A DNA stretch of 64,000 nucleotides from positions 62,001-126,000 of the forward strand of contig JAWCMQ010000002.1 in the NCBI GenBank assembly GCA_039091255.1. The letters are read 5' to 3'. The first letter of the stretch is position 1, and each line of letters begins with the position of its first letter. Source of the stretch: JAWCMQ01 sp039091255. GTDB lineage: Archaea > Aenigmatarchaeota > Aenigmatarchaeia > GW2011-AR5 > JACRAC01. This document shows, one piece after another, positions 1 to 9,068 of this stretch. A program made the position numbers and the translations under genes. Under the pieces are notes generated by a model. The model ran no database searches and was not told where the DNA came from. It worked only from the letters and a program-made list of their open reading frames with translations.

Positions 1-825
1 TACGGTGAAGAAGGAATCGTAGATAACGTTGCAATTACCGAAACAGCAGCCGGAGACCGCATAATTAAAGTCATTGTCCGAGCGGAGCGTGTGCCAGAAC
101 TAGGAGACAAATTCGCATCGCGCCACGGCCAAAAGGGGATAGTCGGCCTTATAGTGCCAGCCGAAGACATGCCATTCACCGCAGATGGCATAGTGCCTGA
201 TGTAATCGTCAATCCCCACGCCATCCCGTCGAGAATGACGATTGGACAGCTTCTAGAGCTCATTGCAGGCAAGGTAGGAGCACTGCTCGGCCAGCGCATA
301 GATGCCACACCGTTCATGTCCGAGCATACGGAAGCTACGCTTCGTGCCGCACTTGAGAAGCTAGGATTTAGAGGCGATGGAAAGGAAACTATGTACAATG
401 GCTTTACAGGCGAGATCTTTGAAGGCCAGATACTTATAGGAGAATGTTACTTCCAGAAGCTGCACCACATGGTTGCAAACAAGATTCACGCCCGTGCGCG
501 CGGACCTGTGACGCTTCTCACAAAGCAGCCGACGGCCGGACGCTCGAAGCAAGGCGGTCTTCGATTGGGAGAGATGGAAAAGGACTGCCTGATAGCGCAC
601 GGCGCAGCCCTCTTGCTCAAAGAAAGATTCAGCTCAGACCGTGCAAAAATACCGATATGCATTAAGTGCGGCTTGCCAGCAATTGACGATAGGATAAAAG
701 GCAAAATATATTGCCCAGTCTGCAAAAAGGCTGACGTTCGTTTTGTCGAAATGGCGTATGCTTTCAAGCTTATGCTTGATGAGCTGAAATGCCTGGGCAT
801 TTATCCGAAAATAGTTGCCGAGTGA
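1..825 (+). CDS. rpoB: RNA polymerase subunit B, C-terminal part (gene starts before window)
   Basis: This is the last 274 residues of the RNA polymerase B (Rpo2) subunit, which with A' forms the catalytic cleft. The frame is open from base 1, so the start lies outside the window. The near-universal GDKFASRHGQKG segment is at about 103-138. A zinc ribbon (CIKCG ... CPVC) lies at about 658-723, followed by the conserved tail that packs against A'. It stops 45 bases before the proposed rpoA1 ATG and heads the classic archaeal rpoB-rpoA1-rpoA2-rpl30e-nusA-rps12-rps7 transcription unit. Confidence 0.97.
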   Translation, partial: YGEEGIVDNVAITETAAGDRIIKVIVRAERVPELGDKFASRHGQKGIVGLIVPAEDMPFTADGIVPDVIVNPHAIPSRMTIGQLLELIAGKVGALLGQRIDATPFMSEHTEATLRAALEKLGFRGDGKETMYNGFTGEIFEGQILIGECYFQKLHHMVANKIHARARGPVTLLTKQPTAGRSKQGGLRLGEMEKDCLIAHGAALLLKERFSSDRAKIPICIKCGLPAIDDRIKGKIYCPVCKKADVRFVEMAYAFKLMLDELKCLGIYPKIVAE

Positions 826-870
826 CAGAATGAAAGCTTGCGAAAAAAGTCGATATGGAGTGACCACCTG

Positions 871-3369
871 ATGCCCATAAAGTCCCTGGAATTTGGTGTG
901 CTGTCGCCGAAAGTAATCAAGGAAATGTCCGCCGTGAAAATCGAGCAGCCTGAGCTCTATGATACGGATGGATTTCCCATCACCGGCGGACTCGCAGACC
1001 TGCGGCTGGGTGTTGTCGACCCTGGCCTGCGCTGCAAAACGTGTGGCGGAACGGTCGGTCACTGTTTAGGGCACTTCGGTCATCTTGAGCTCACAAAGCC
1101 TGTAATCAATCCGCTCTATGGCAAAAAGGTATACATGATACTGCGAGCTACATGTCGTTCGTGTTCTCGCATGCTCGCTGCGCCTGAAGCAGTAGCGAAA
1201 ATGAAGCACCCGCTGAACGAAATCGGAAAGGCGCGTCCAACTACCTGCCCTCATTGTGGAGCGAAGCAGAAGGAACTGACATTTGTAAAGCCAACCTCGT
1301 ACCGCGAGGGCAAAGATGAGCTAACAGCCGAACAAGTCCGTCAGCGGCTGGAGAAGATTCCCGATGAAGACGTCGCGGCATTGCGCATCAAAGGAGGAAG
1401 GCCTGAGTGGCTTGTGCTGACGATTCTTCCAATCCCGCCTGTGACAGTCCGTCCATCGATAACACTTGAAACAGGCGAGCGGTCTGAGGATGATCTCACG
1501 CATAAGCTTGTTGACGTGGTGCGCATAAACGAGCGCCTGAAGAAAAACCTCGAACTTGGCGCACCCGACTTTATAATCGCTGATATCTGGGAGCTGTTGC
1601 AGTACCACGTCTCGACATACATGGACAACGAGATAGCCACGCTGCCACCGGCGCGCCATCGCTCAGGTCGCGCACTGCGCACGCTTGTCCAGCGCCTCGG
1701 CAAAAAAGATGGACGCTTCCGTGGCAATTTGAGCGGCAAACGCGTGAACTTCTCTGCCAGAACGGTTATCTCTCCCGACCCTTCCATATCAATGTCCGAA
1801 GTAGGCGTACCGCAAGAATTAGCAAAAGAATTAACGGTCTCGGTCCGCGCATCAAAAGGAAACCTCGAAGAGCTCCGCAGACTCGTCAAAAATGGACGCG
1901 TTTGGCCGGGAGCAAACTATGTTACCCGTCCAGATGGCATTCGAAAGAAGATTACTGATGAAAACAAAGACGAAGTAGCCAAAGAGCTCACCGATGGGTA
2001 TGTCGTGGAGCGGCATCTCCAAGATGGTGATATTGTCCTTTTCAACAGGCAACCATCGCTTCACAGGATGTCTATGATGGGGCACCGCGTGCGCGTTATG
2101 CCTTACAGGACATTCCGCTTGAATTTGACTGTGACGGTGCCTTACAATGCAGACTTCGATGGCGACGAGATGAACCTTCATGTGCCTCAGACAGAGGAAG
2201 CGCAAGTAGAAGCAGAGCAGCTTACTGCAGTCGAGAGGCATATCCGCTCGCCACGTTATGGCCTGCCCGTAATATGCTGCAAACAGGACCACATAACGGG
2301 ATGCTACCTTCTCACGCGCTCCGAAACGAAGCTGGAAAAGAAAGATGCGGCTCAGCTGCTAGCGGCAATCGGCATGGAAGATAAGATCGAGAGCCTTCCG
2401 GACAAAATATCAGGCAAAGATCTTTTTTCGCTCCTTCTCCCTCCTGATTTGAACATAACGTATAAAGCATCCTTCTCGGCCTGCAAATGCGAACCCGACG
2501 AATGTACGCATGATGGTTGGGTTGTAATCAAGGACGGCCGCTTAAAAAGCGGCGTAATTGATGAAAACTCGCTGGGCGAAAAGAAAGGAAAACTCATTAA
2601 CGCCATCGAGCGATTCGGCCCCGAGGTCGCCCGCCAATTCATAGATCGCATCTCTCGCCTCGCGCTGGAATACGTCTCGCGCTACGGATTTAGCATATCA
2701 ATTTCAGAGGTTGACATAAGCGAACGCGCAAAGCGACGCATCAAAGAGCTGCTCGCAGAATGCGAAAGCAAAGCGCGTCACGCCATCCGCGACTTTGAAA
2801 GCGGACGCATGTCCAAGCTTCCAGGCCTGACCCTGCGCGATGTCCTTGAAACAACAATGCGACGCCTGGGGAGCGAAACAAGCAAAAGCGCCTTGGAAGT
2901 AATCAAGGAAGATTTGCCTCTCAACAACGCTGTCCTCATGGCTCGCACGGGAGCTCGCGGTTCATATGTCAATCTAACGCAGATGTGCGCATTCGTAGGG
3001 CAAGAAGCGCTTGAAGGCGAACGCATACACCGAGGATATACCGGACGCACGCTTCCGCATTTTGTGCGCGGTGATGTGGGATTGAAAGCTTGCGGCTTCG
3101 TAAGCCATAGTTATAAAGAAGGGCTGGACCCGTTCGACATGTTTTTCGATGCCATGAACTCGCGAGAGAATCTCATGGACAAGTCACTGCATACGCGGCA
3201 CTCTGGTTACATGGAGCGCCGCCTCATTAACGCTCTTCAAGACCTCAAAGTGGAATATGACATGACTGTTCGCGATTCGCGAGGCCATGTCATTCAATTC
3301 CTTGCCGGCGAGGATGGCATCGACCCTGCCAAATCTGATGCAGGAAATGTGCCGATGCCTACCGTATAA
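871..3369 (+). CDS. rpoA1: RNA polymerase subunit A' (Rpo1N)
   Basis: This is the N-terminal half of the archaeal beta-prime-like largest subunit, about 832 residues. Visible landmarks are the clamp zinc site CKTCGGTVGHCLGHFGH near residue 50, a second Cys pair set (CRSC, CPHC) near residue 100, and the catalytic Mg-binding NADFDGDEMN at about base 2145. The ATG at 871 is chosen because GGAGTGA precedes it at about ten bases; an in-frame TTG at 838 would add 11 residues. The protein ends just before the bridge-helix/trigger-loop part, which is carried by rpoA2, the usual archaeal split. Confidence 0.96.
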   Translation: MPIKSLEFGVLSPKVIKEMSAVKIEQPELYDTDGFPITGGLADLRLGVVDPGLRCKTCGGTVGHCLGHFGHLELTKPVINPLYGKKVYMILRATCRSCSRMLAAPEAVAKMKHPLNEIGKARPTTCPHCGAKQKELTFVKPTSYREGKDELTAEQVRQRLEKIPDEDVAALRIKGGRPEWLVLTILPIPPVTVRPSITLETGERSEDDLTHKLVDVVRINERLKKNLELGAPDFIIADIWELLQYHVSTYMDNEIATLPPARHRSGRALRTLVQRLGKKDGRFRGNLSGKRVNFSARTVISPDPSISMSEVGVPQELAKELTVSVRASKGNLEELRRLVKNGRVWPGANYVTRPDGIRKKITDENKDEVAKELTDGYVVERHLQDGDIVLFNRQPSLHRMSMMGHRVRVMPYRTFRLNLTVTVPYNADFDGDEMNLHVPQTEEAQVEAEQLTAVERHIRSPRYGLPVICCKQDHITGCYLLTRSETKLEKKDAAQLLAAIGMEDKIESLPDKISGKDLFSLLLPPDLNITYKASFSACKCEPDECTHDGWVVIKDGRLKSGVIDENSLGEKKGKLINAIERFGPEVARQFIDRISRLALEYVSRYGFSISISEVDISERAKRRIKELLAECESKARHAIRDFESGRMSKLPGLTLRDVLETTMRRLGSETSKSALEVIKEDLPLNNAVLMARTGARGSYVNLTQMCAFVGQEALEGERIHRGYTGRTLPHFVRGDVGLKACGFVSHSYKEGLDPFDMFFDAMNSRENLMDKSLHTRHSGYMERRLINALQDLKVEYDMTVRDSRGHVIQFLAGEDGIDPAKSDAGNVPMPTV

Positions 3370-3444
3370 AAGCAAAAAGTGGGCTGTGCCTAAACTGCTG
3401 CGCGACGGCCAACCTTCGCAACAAAGTATGAAACGTGTGATAAC

Positions 3445-4599
3445 ATGCCAGAGTTGACTCCCAAAATGCTGGAGCTCTTCGAAGCCTGGTGCACAAGGCA
3501 AGGCATCGAAGGAAAGGAAAAGAATGAAAAATTTGAGCAGTTCAAGGCGCTTGTCCAGCGGGCATCATACGAGCCAGGGGAAGCCATCGGCATCATAGCT
3601 GCTCAGCTGATATCTGAGCCAGCAACGCANNNNNNNNNNNNNNNNNNNNNNNNNNNNNNNNNNNNNNNNNNNNNNNNNNNNNNNNNNNNNNNNNNNNNNN
3701 NNNNNNNNNNNNNNNNNNNNNNNNNNNNACTGCCGCGATTGATAGAAATATTCGATGTGCGCAAGACATTCGAAAAAAACATGCGAATATACCTTAAGCC
3801 GGAGTACAATAACAAGGAAGCCGCCGCAAAGCTCGCAGCCGCGATAAAATCAAGGAAAGTCGCTGATGCCATAATCTCGGACTCCATAGATCTAACAAAC
3901 ATGCGCATCGAATTGGAGCTGGAGCACGCAAAGGACCGCGACAAGATATCCCAACTTTTCGAAAACACGACGATGGAAATAAGCAGCCGAGAGAACAAGA
4001 TATGGATAAAGCCGAAGAAAGGTGACATAAAAAACCTGCGCAAAATACGCGCAAAGCTTCTCAAAGCGCAAATCGATGGCATTAAAGGCATAGAGGAAGT
4101 TGTAGTCGTCAAAGATGGTGAAGACTGGGTTATACAAACGGCCGGCACGAATCTCAAGAAGGTGCTGCACCTGCCAGAAGTGGACATAAGGAGGACAACA
4201 ACAAACGACATAGAGCAAGTGTACGAAGTGCTTGGCATTGAAGCCGCTCGAAATGCGATTTTCAATGAGACGAAAGTCACGCTGGACGAGCAAGGTCTTG
4301 ACATAGATGCGCGTCACCTTCTGCTGCTTGCTGACATCATGACTGTCGATGGCGAGGTGAAACCCATAGGTCGCTATGGCGTGTCTGGTGAGAAGGCGTC
4401 AGTCCTCGCAAGGGCAAATTTCGAAGAGACAAAGAAGCATCTGGTAAACGCTTCGTTCTACGGCGAGCGTGACGACTTCAAAGGCGTCATCGAATCCGTC
4501 CTAATAGGCGGCATCGTGCCCATCGGCACCGGCATGGTAAGACTGGGAATCGATGTCAAAAAGATGCAGGAAGCCCAAAAGCGAAATAGTAGCGGATGA
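3445..4599 (+). CDS. rpoA2: RNA polymerase subunit A'' (Rpo1C), interrupted by an N run
   Basis: This is the C-terminal half of the largest RNAP subunit (trigger loop, cleft and jaw). LPRLIEIFD follows the gap and the C-terminal SVLIGGIVPIGTG motif is present. The gene is interrupted by 99 N at 3630-3728. Archaeal homologues have about 20 residues between EPxT and LPRLIEI, whereas the N run implies 34, so its length is probably not real. Just before the gap the usual AAQS(I/V)GEP(G/S)T reads AAQLISEPAT; either the protein is divergent or the contig edge is wrong. The stop overlaps the eL30 start as ATGA. Confidence 0.95.
   Translation: MPELTPKMLELFEAWCTRQGIEGKEKNEKFEQFKALVQRASYEPGEAIGIIAAQLISEPATXXXXXXXXXXXXXXXXXXXXXXXXXXXXXXXXXXLPRLIEIFDVRKTFEKNMRIYLKPEYNNKEAAAKLAAAIKSRKVADAIISDSIDLTNMRIELELEHAKDRDKISQLFENTTMEISSRENKIWIKPKKGDIKNLRKIRAKLLKAQIDGIKGIEEVVVVKDGEDWVIQTAGTNLKKVLHLPEVDIRRTTTNDIEQVYEVLGIEAARNAIFNETKVTLDEQGLDIDARHLLLLADIMTVDGEVKPIGRYGVSGEKASVLARANFEETKKHLVNASFYGERDDFKGVIESVLIGGIVPIGTGMVRLGIDVKKMQEAQKRNSSG
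3630..3728. other. Assembly gap (99 N) inside rpoA2
   Basis: This is a run of 99 N. The left edge ends in a hairpin, GCTCAG-CTGATAT-CTGAGC (3600-3618), and the frame is kept across the run. Comparison with the rpoA2 family predicts about 60 missing bases rather than 99. Confidence 0.9.
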
Positions 4600-4865
4600 T
4601 GCAAATGGAAATGAAAACTATTGACCATCTCCCCTCAGGCGGCGTAATCGGAGCAAAAGAAGTTCAGAAAGGCATTAAAGACGGCAAGATCAAGCGTGTA
4701 ATCGTGGCGAAGAACTGCCCAGATTGGCTCGTGAGCAAAATGGCATGCTTGAGTGAAGGGCAAGCAAGCGGCATCGCACTCGAGCGCTTTAATGGCAATG
4801 CCCGCGAGCTCGGAACAGCCCTGGGCAAGCCGTTCGCCGTTGCTGTGGCAGGATTCGAAGAATAA
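4596..4865 (+). CDS. rpl30e: Ribosomal protein eL30 (L7Ae/L30e fold)
   Basis: This 89-residue protein of the L7Ae/L30e/S12e RNA-binding family corresponds to large-subunit eL30. The family pattern is clear: an N-terminal helix leading into GGVIGAKEVQKGIKDGK, then KRVIVAKNCP and a C-terminal GKPFAVAVAGF. It overlaps the rpoA2 stop by four bases (ATGA), so it is probably translationally coupled. ATGs at codons 3 and 5 are alternative starts. The position between rpoA2 and nusA is the canonical archaeal order. A roughly 110-base spacer to nusA follows and contains a weak palindromic-element copy (about 4934-4956). Confidence 0.93.
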   Translation: MMQMEMKTIDHLPSGGVIGAKEVQKGIKDGKIKRVIVAKNCPDWLVSKMACLSEGQASGIALERFNGNARELGTALGKPFAVAVAGFEE

Positions 4866-4976
4866 TATCAACGTGTGAAGTGAGCTATTCGTTATGCAGT
4901 ATGCAACAAACCTGCAAGCAATGCATAGAATGGCAACGAGCGATTCGAGTCGCCATTCGTAACAAAGCGGAGAATT

Positions 4977-5381
4977 ATGAAAGTTACCTTCGATACGGAA
5001 GCGATAAAAACGATATCGCTGTTTCAATCAATGACAGGCGCAAATGTAAAGGACTGCGCCGAAACGCCTGACGAGATGTATTTTGTTGTAGGCGAGGGCG
5101 AGTACGGCCTTGCCGTTGGCAAAGACGGCTCAAAAGTTAAGCATGCTGAAGCGGTTTTTAAGAAGCCTATTAAAATATTCGAATACTCACCAGACCTAGA
5201 GCGGTTCGTTCGCAACTTGATACCTGAAGCCCAAAGCATTTCGATAAAGGAACGCTCAGTAAGGGTGCGCCTTAAGCCGAGCGACCGCGCAAAAGTAATC
5301 GGAAAGGGGGGTACTCGCGTTAAAGTGCTTGCAGCTTTTGTTGCCCGCCTTCACGATGTAGAAGATTTCAAAGTAGTGTAA
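4977..5381 (+). CDS. nusA: Archaeal NusA-like KH-domain transcription factor
   Basis: This 134-residue archaeal NusA consists essentially of two KH domains and lacks the bacterial N-terminal and S1 domains. The KH signatures are GLAVGKDGSKVK at about residues 42-53 and the GxxG-type motif VIGKGGTRVK at about 104-113. It probably binds nascent RNA and RNA polymerase during elongation. It lies in the rpoB-to-rps7 unit in the usual place between rpl30e and rps12. The ATG at 4977 gives the normal family length and N-terminus (MKVTFDTEAIK). Confidence 0.92.
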   Translation: MKVTFDTEAIKTISLFQSMTGANVKDCAETPDEMYFVVGEGEYGLAVGKDGSKVKHAEAVFKKPIKIFEYSPDLERFVRNLIPEAQSISIKERSVRVRLKPSDRAKVIGKGGTRVKVLAAFVARLHDVEDFKVV

Positions 5382-5493
5382 AAGCTGCTTTTATACTTTA
5401 TCGTGCGGAATGCTTGCATTCGCACAGTATCCGAAGATAGCAGCTTTGCAGAATCAGGAATTGAGGAAGACTGAACCTCAGGTTGCGTTGCAT

Positions 5494-5919
5494 ATGGCAG
5501 GAGAATTTGCCGCGCGAAAGATGATGCGAACAAGGCAGAAGTTTCGCTGGGCCAAACCGCGCTACAAGTACCGCGCGATGGGATGGGTGAAAACAAGGAA
5601 CCCACTTGCCGGCGCGCCGCAAGCAACGGCGATCGTGCTTGAAAAGCGCCAGGTAGAGCAGAAGCAACCGCATTCAGGGCTCATCAAGTGCGTGCGTGTC
5701 CGCCTCCTCAAAAACGGCAAGGAAATCACTGCTTTCGTGCCGCGCAACAAAGCAATCGATGCGATAGCGGAGCACGACCAGGTAACCGTTGAAGGCCTGG
5801 GAGGCGCACAAGGGGGTCCTGTAGGCTCAATGTGGGGCGTAAAATGGGCTGTCACAAAGGTTAATGGCGTCTCGCTCGAGCAGATACGCCTTGGCAAGAA
5901 ACAGAAGCCGACGAGGTAA
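5494..5919 (+). CDS. rps12: Ribosomal protein uS12 with altered decoding-site loops
   Basis: This small-subunit decoding-centre protein has 141 residues. The ATG at 5494 gives MAGEFAARK, matching the archaeal N-terminus; an upstream in-frame ATG at 5410 would add 28 unrelated residues. The fold pattern is clear (GGAPQATAIVLEK, KCVRVRLLKNG, VTKVNGVSLE). Two otherwise near-invariant loops are changed: the PNSA loop reads PHSG (KQPHSGLIKC), and the DIPGVRY loop reads SMWGVKW. It remains recognisable as uS12 and sits in the expected operon position before uS7. Confidence 0.93.
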   Translation: MAGEFAARKMMRTRQKFRWAKPRYKYRAMGWVKTRNPLAGAPQATAIVLEKRQVEQKQPHSGLIKCVRVRLLKNGKEITAFVPRNKAIDAIAEHDQVTVEGLGGAQGGPVGSMWGVKWAVTKVNGVSLEQIRLGKKQKPTR

Positions 5920-6030
5920 AGGTAAGTTAAGATATGTGCATATGTGAAGCATGCGAGCAACAAAAGCAAAATGAAAAAAACGCAACAAACGTTATCCGCC
6001 TCCACGGCGGCTGATGATCCGTGATACTGT

Positions 6031-6693
6031 ATGCGCAAACGTATCGAACGTATCAAGGCCATAAAGCGGCCAGCCGAAAAGGCAGAGCCAGCAAGACCGA
6101 AACCGCAATTGAAGCTTTTCGGCCGCTGGGACTGCGCAGGCATAGTTGTTAACGACCCAGGACTGCGGCATTACATAAACCTCGATTCGCGGTTCGTGCC
6201 GCGCACAGCAGGCAGGCTGCGACGGCCGTTCCACAAGTCGAAAGCGCACATCGTTGAGCGGCTGGCGACTCACATGCTAGTGCCTGGCCATGCTGGCCGA
6301 AAGCATAAGCTCACATCAGGTCCAATGGGCGGAGCGTTCTACACCGTCCTCAAGCATGTTGAGCGCGCACTAGAGCTTATAGAAAAGGCTTCTGGTAAGA
6401 ACCCTGTGGAAGTTCTAGTTCGCGCGATAGAAAATGCGGCGCTCCGCGAAGAGATAATAACATATCAGGTTGGTTCTGTCGTAGCGCGAGAAGCGGTCAT
6501 CACATCTCCGCAACGCCGCATAGACAAGGTTTTGCGCTTCCTTGCGCAAGGCGCCTATCACCGCACATTTGGAAAGAATTATTCCCTTGCGCAAGCTCTA
6601 GCGGATGAGATACTAGCAGCCTATCAGGGCAAAGATTGCTTTGCAATGCGCGAAAAGGAACGGATAGAGCGCGAAGCAATGGGGGCGCGATAA
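6031..6693 (+). CDS. rps7: Ribosomal protein uS7
   Basis: This primary 16S rRNA-binding protein of the small-subunit head has 220 residues, in the archaeal size range. Family segments include KLFGRWDCAGIVVND, VERLATHMLVPG, GKNPVEVLVRAIENAA and the C-terminal SLAQALADEILAA. GTGAT lies seven bases before the ATG. The preceding 111-base spacer shows no gene. uS7 is followed directly by EF-2, keeping the str-operon order uS12-uS7-EF2-EF1A-uS10. Confidence 0.95.
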   Translation: MRKRIERIKAIKRPAEKAEPARPKPQLKLFGRWDCAGIVVNDPGLRHYINLDSRFVPRTAGRLRRPFHKSKAHIVERLATHMLVPGHAGRKHKLTSGPMGGAFYTVLKHVERALELIEKASGKNPVEVLVRAIENAALREEIITYQVGSVVAREAVITSPQRRIDKVLRFLAQGAYHRTFGKNYSLAQALADEILAAYQGKDCFAMREKERIEREAMGAR

Positions 6694-6756
6694 CAGCAAA
6701 TCCTTGAACCAGCATTAGAAAAAGTAAGAGGTAATCTCCACAGGGCGGTGAAGGCA

Positions 6757-8928
6757 ATGGCCAAAGACAAAACCGAAATTATCGCGGAGGTCATGCATAA
6801 ACCAGAATTTATCCGCAACATAGGCATAGCCGCGCACATAGACCATGGCAAGACAACGCTCAGCGATTCGCTGCTTGCAGGCGCAGGCATGATATCCGAG
6901 GAGCTTGCAGGCACTATGTGCTACCTGGATTTCACGAAGCAGGAGCAAGACCGTGGAATTACGATCTGGGCTGCAAACGCCAGCATGCTGCACAATTATG
7001 ATGGCCAAGATTACGTAATAAATCTCATTGACACCCCTGGGCACATCGACTTCAGCGGAGATGTAACGCGCGCAATGCGCGCCGTTGATGGAGCAATTAT
7101 ACTGGTAGACGCTGTCGAGTGTGTAATGCCGCAGACCGAAACCGTCGTGCGGCAAGCTCTCCGAGAGCGCGTGAAGCCTGTTTTATTCATAAACAAAGTC
7201 GATAGGCTCATCCGTGAGCTGAAGTTCTCGCCGGAACAAATGCAGGAACGTTTTGTAAAGATTGTTGGTGATGTCAATCGCCTTATAATGAAGTATGCCG
7301 AAAAGGAATTTGGCGAAAAATGGCAAGTCAAGATTGCAGACGGTTCCGTTGCTTTCGGCTCAGGCTACCGGAAGTGGGCGATATCGGTGCCGGCGATGAA
7401 AAAGCTCAACATAACATTCAAGGACATCATAGCTTATTGCTCGCAGGAGCGTGACCGAGAACTTTCAAAACTTGCGCCAGTGCACAGCATTGTGCTTGAC
7501 ATGGTAGTGCGTCATCTTCCGAATCCTAAGCAGGCGCAGGCATATCGCATACCAAAGATCTGGCTAGGTGATCTTACATCGAAAATAGGCAAGGACATGC
7601 TCGACCTGAATGAAAACGGCATCCTAGCAGGCATAGTGACAAAGGTCGTGCCGGATCCGCACGCCGGAGTCGTTGCGACTATCCGCCTATTCTCAGGCAC
7701 TTTATCAAGGGGTCAGGAAGTCCGGCTTATAGGTCAGCACGTTAACCGCCGAGTCCAGCAAGTCGCAATCTACAAAGGGCCCCAGCGCATACAAATGGAA
7801 TCCATCCCAGCTGGAAACATCGTCGCTGTCGTAGGTATGCCTGAAGCCTTTTCCGGCGAAACTATCTGCCAGCCAGACCTGGACATGACGCCATTCGAAG
7901 CGATAAAGCACCTGTTTGAGCCTGTCGTCACCAAGTCCATCGAGCCAAAAAACCCGCAAGACTTGCCTAAAGTAATAGAGTTCCTGCGCCAGGTCAGTCG
8001 CGAAGACCCAACGCTGGCAGTCTCGATAAACGAAGAGACGGGAGAGTATCTGGTCAGCGGACTTGGCGAGCTTCATATCGATGCAAAAATAGAGCGCCCA
8101 ATCCGCGAAAAGGGCATAGAAATAACGACAAGCCCTCCCATCGTTGTTTACCGCGAGACAGTCAAAGGCAGCAGCAGCGTAGTCGAAGGCGTTTCGAGTA
8201 ACCGCCACAATCGCTTTTACGTGAGCGTCGAGCCCCTCGAGCCAGAGATACTTGCAGCCATGAATGAAGGCAAAATACGTCAGGAGCACGTCAAGAAGTA
8301 CATCAAAGAAGTCTCTCAGCAGCTTATCGATTGTGGCATGTCGCGTGATGAGGCTAAGAATCTCGTTGACATACACAATAAGTGCGTGCTAATTGACGCG
8401 ACGAAAGGAATCCAATACCTGCATGAAACAATCGAGCTCATAACCGAGGCGTTCAGAAACGCTATGGATAGCGGCCCGCTCGCAGGAGAAGAAGTCATAG
8501 GGGTTAAGGTCAAGCTCGTTGATGCCAAGCTTCATGAAGATGCCATCCACCGCGGTCCGGCGCAAGTCCTCCCAGCCGTCAGCGGCGCGATACGCGATGC
8601 GATGAGGCAGGCGAAGGCCACACTTCTCGAACCCATACAGATAATCCGAATAGACGCTCCCGAAGACCTGATGGGAGCCGCAATCGCCCAAGTCCAGAAT
8701 AGGCGCGGCCAGATAGTCGACATGCAAACGGAGCTTGGAGCAGCCGTCATAACCGCCCGCCTGCCAGTGGCAGAGATGTTCGGCTTCGAGGCGCAGCTGA
8801 AGTCTGCGACGGGCGGAAAAGGCTTTTACTCATTGATAGACGTCGCCTTCGAGAAGATACCAGAAGACCTTAGGTTGCCGACAATCGCCAAAATCCGCGA
8901 GCGCAAAGGCATGCCAAAAGAAGGCTAA
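6757..8928 (+). CDS. fusA: Translation elongation factor 2 (aEF-2)
   Basis: This translocase GTPase has 723 residues. Seen are G1 AHIDHGKTT, the switch I segment with DRGITI, G3 DTPGHIDF, G4 NKVD, and the domain IV tip HEDAIHRGPAQV, whose second His is the diphthamide site. The ATG at 6757 is preferred over the in-frame GTG at 6748 because GGCGGTGA lies seven bases upstream. It follows uS7 by 63 bases and is probably co-transcribed, while the downstream EF-1A gene has its own TATA box. Confidence 0.97.
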   Translation: MAKDKTEIIAEVMHKPEFIRNIGIAAHIDHGKTTLSDSLLAGAGMISEELAGTMCYLDFTKQEQDRGITIWAANASMLHNYDGQDYVINLIDTPGHIDFSGDVTRAMRAVDGAIILVDAVECVMPQTETVVRQALRERVKPVLFINKVDRLIRELKFSPEQMQERFVKIVGDVNRLIMKYAEKEFGEKWQVKIADGSVAFGSGYRKWAISVPAMKKLNITFKDIIAYCSQERDRELSKLAPVHSIVLDMVVRHLPNPKQAQAYRIPKIWLGDLTSKIGKDMLDLNENGILAGIVTKVVPDPHAGVVATIRLFSGTLSRGQEVRLIGQHVNRRVQQVAIYKGPQRIQMESIPAGNIVAVVGMPEAFSGETICQPDLDMTPFEAIKHLFEPVVTKSIEPKNPQDLPKVIEFLRQVSREDPTLAVSINEETGEYLVSGLGELHIDAKIERPIREKGIEITTSPPIVVYRETVKGSSSVVEGVSSNRHNRFYVSVEPLEPEILAAMNEGKIRQEHVKKYIKEVSQQLIDCGMSRDEAKNLVDIHNKCVLIDATKGIQYLHETIELITEAFRNAMDSGPLAGEEVIGVKVKLVDAKLHEDAIHRGPAQVLPAVSGAIRDAMRQAKATLLEPIQIIRIDAPEDLMGAAIAQVQNRRGQIVDMQTELGAAVITARLPVAEMFGFEAQLKSATGGKGFYSLIDVAFEKIPEDLRLPTIAKIRERKGMPKEG

Positions 8929-8948
8929 AAGCTCAGTTTATTAAGCAA

Positions 8949-8972
8949 GATTGCGAAGCAATCGAGCAATTT
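8949..8972 (+). repeat. Palindromic element copy (EF-2/EF-1A spacer)
   Basis: GATTGC-GAA-GCAATC is a perfect 6-bp stem containing the GCGAAGC mini-hairpin core, followed by the family tail GAGCAATTT. The tail runs into the EF-1A TATA box. Confidence 0.6.
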
Positions 8973-8977
8973 AAATA
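8970..8977 (+). promoter_or_regulatory. TATA box of the EF-1A gene
   Basis: TTTAAATA is a strong archaeal TATA element. Transcription would start near 9000, about 65 bases before the proposed EF-1A ATG. The leader then carries a palindromic element (9001-9041). Confidence 0.7.
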
Positions 8978-9000
8978 GATTACTCTTTGAAAAGTAACGC

Positions 9001-9041
9001 TATTAATAACGGAGCTTTCGCGAAGCGAAGGCAAGCTATTT
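9001..9041 (+). repeat. Palindromic element copy in the EF-1A leader
   Basis: It has the left end TATTAATAACGGAGC, a TTCGC-GAA-GCGAA hairpin and the right end GCAAGCTATTT. This is one of the best matches to the family consensus. Confidence 0.75.
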
Positions 9042-9068
9042 GGTGAACAAGTTTTGGAGGTTATGAAA

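Noticed and set aside
3630..3728. Intein hidden in the rpoA2 gap
   Set aside because: The site is near a known rpoA2 intein position, but no intein-edge residues are visible and the N length is a default-like 99.
4880..5071. 63-codon ORF between eL30 and nusA
   Set aside because: It overlaps the nusA start in another frame and contains a weak palindromic element; no support.
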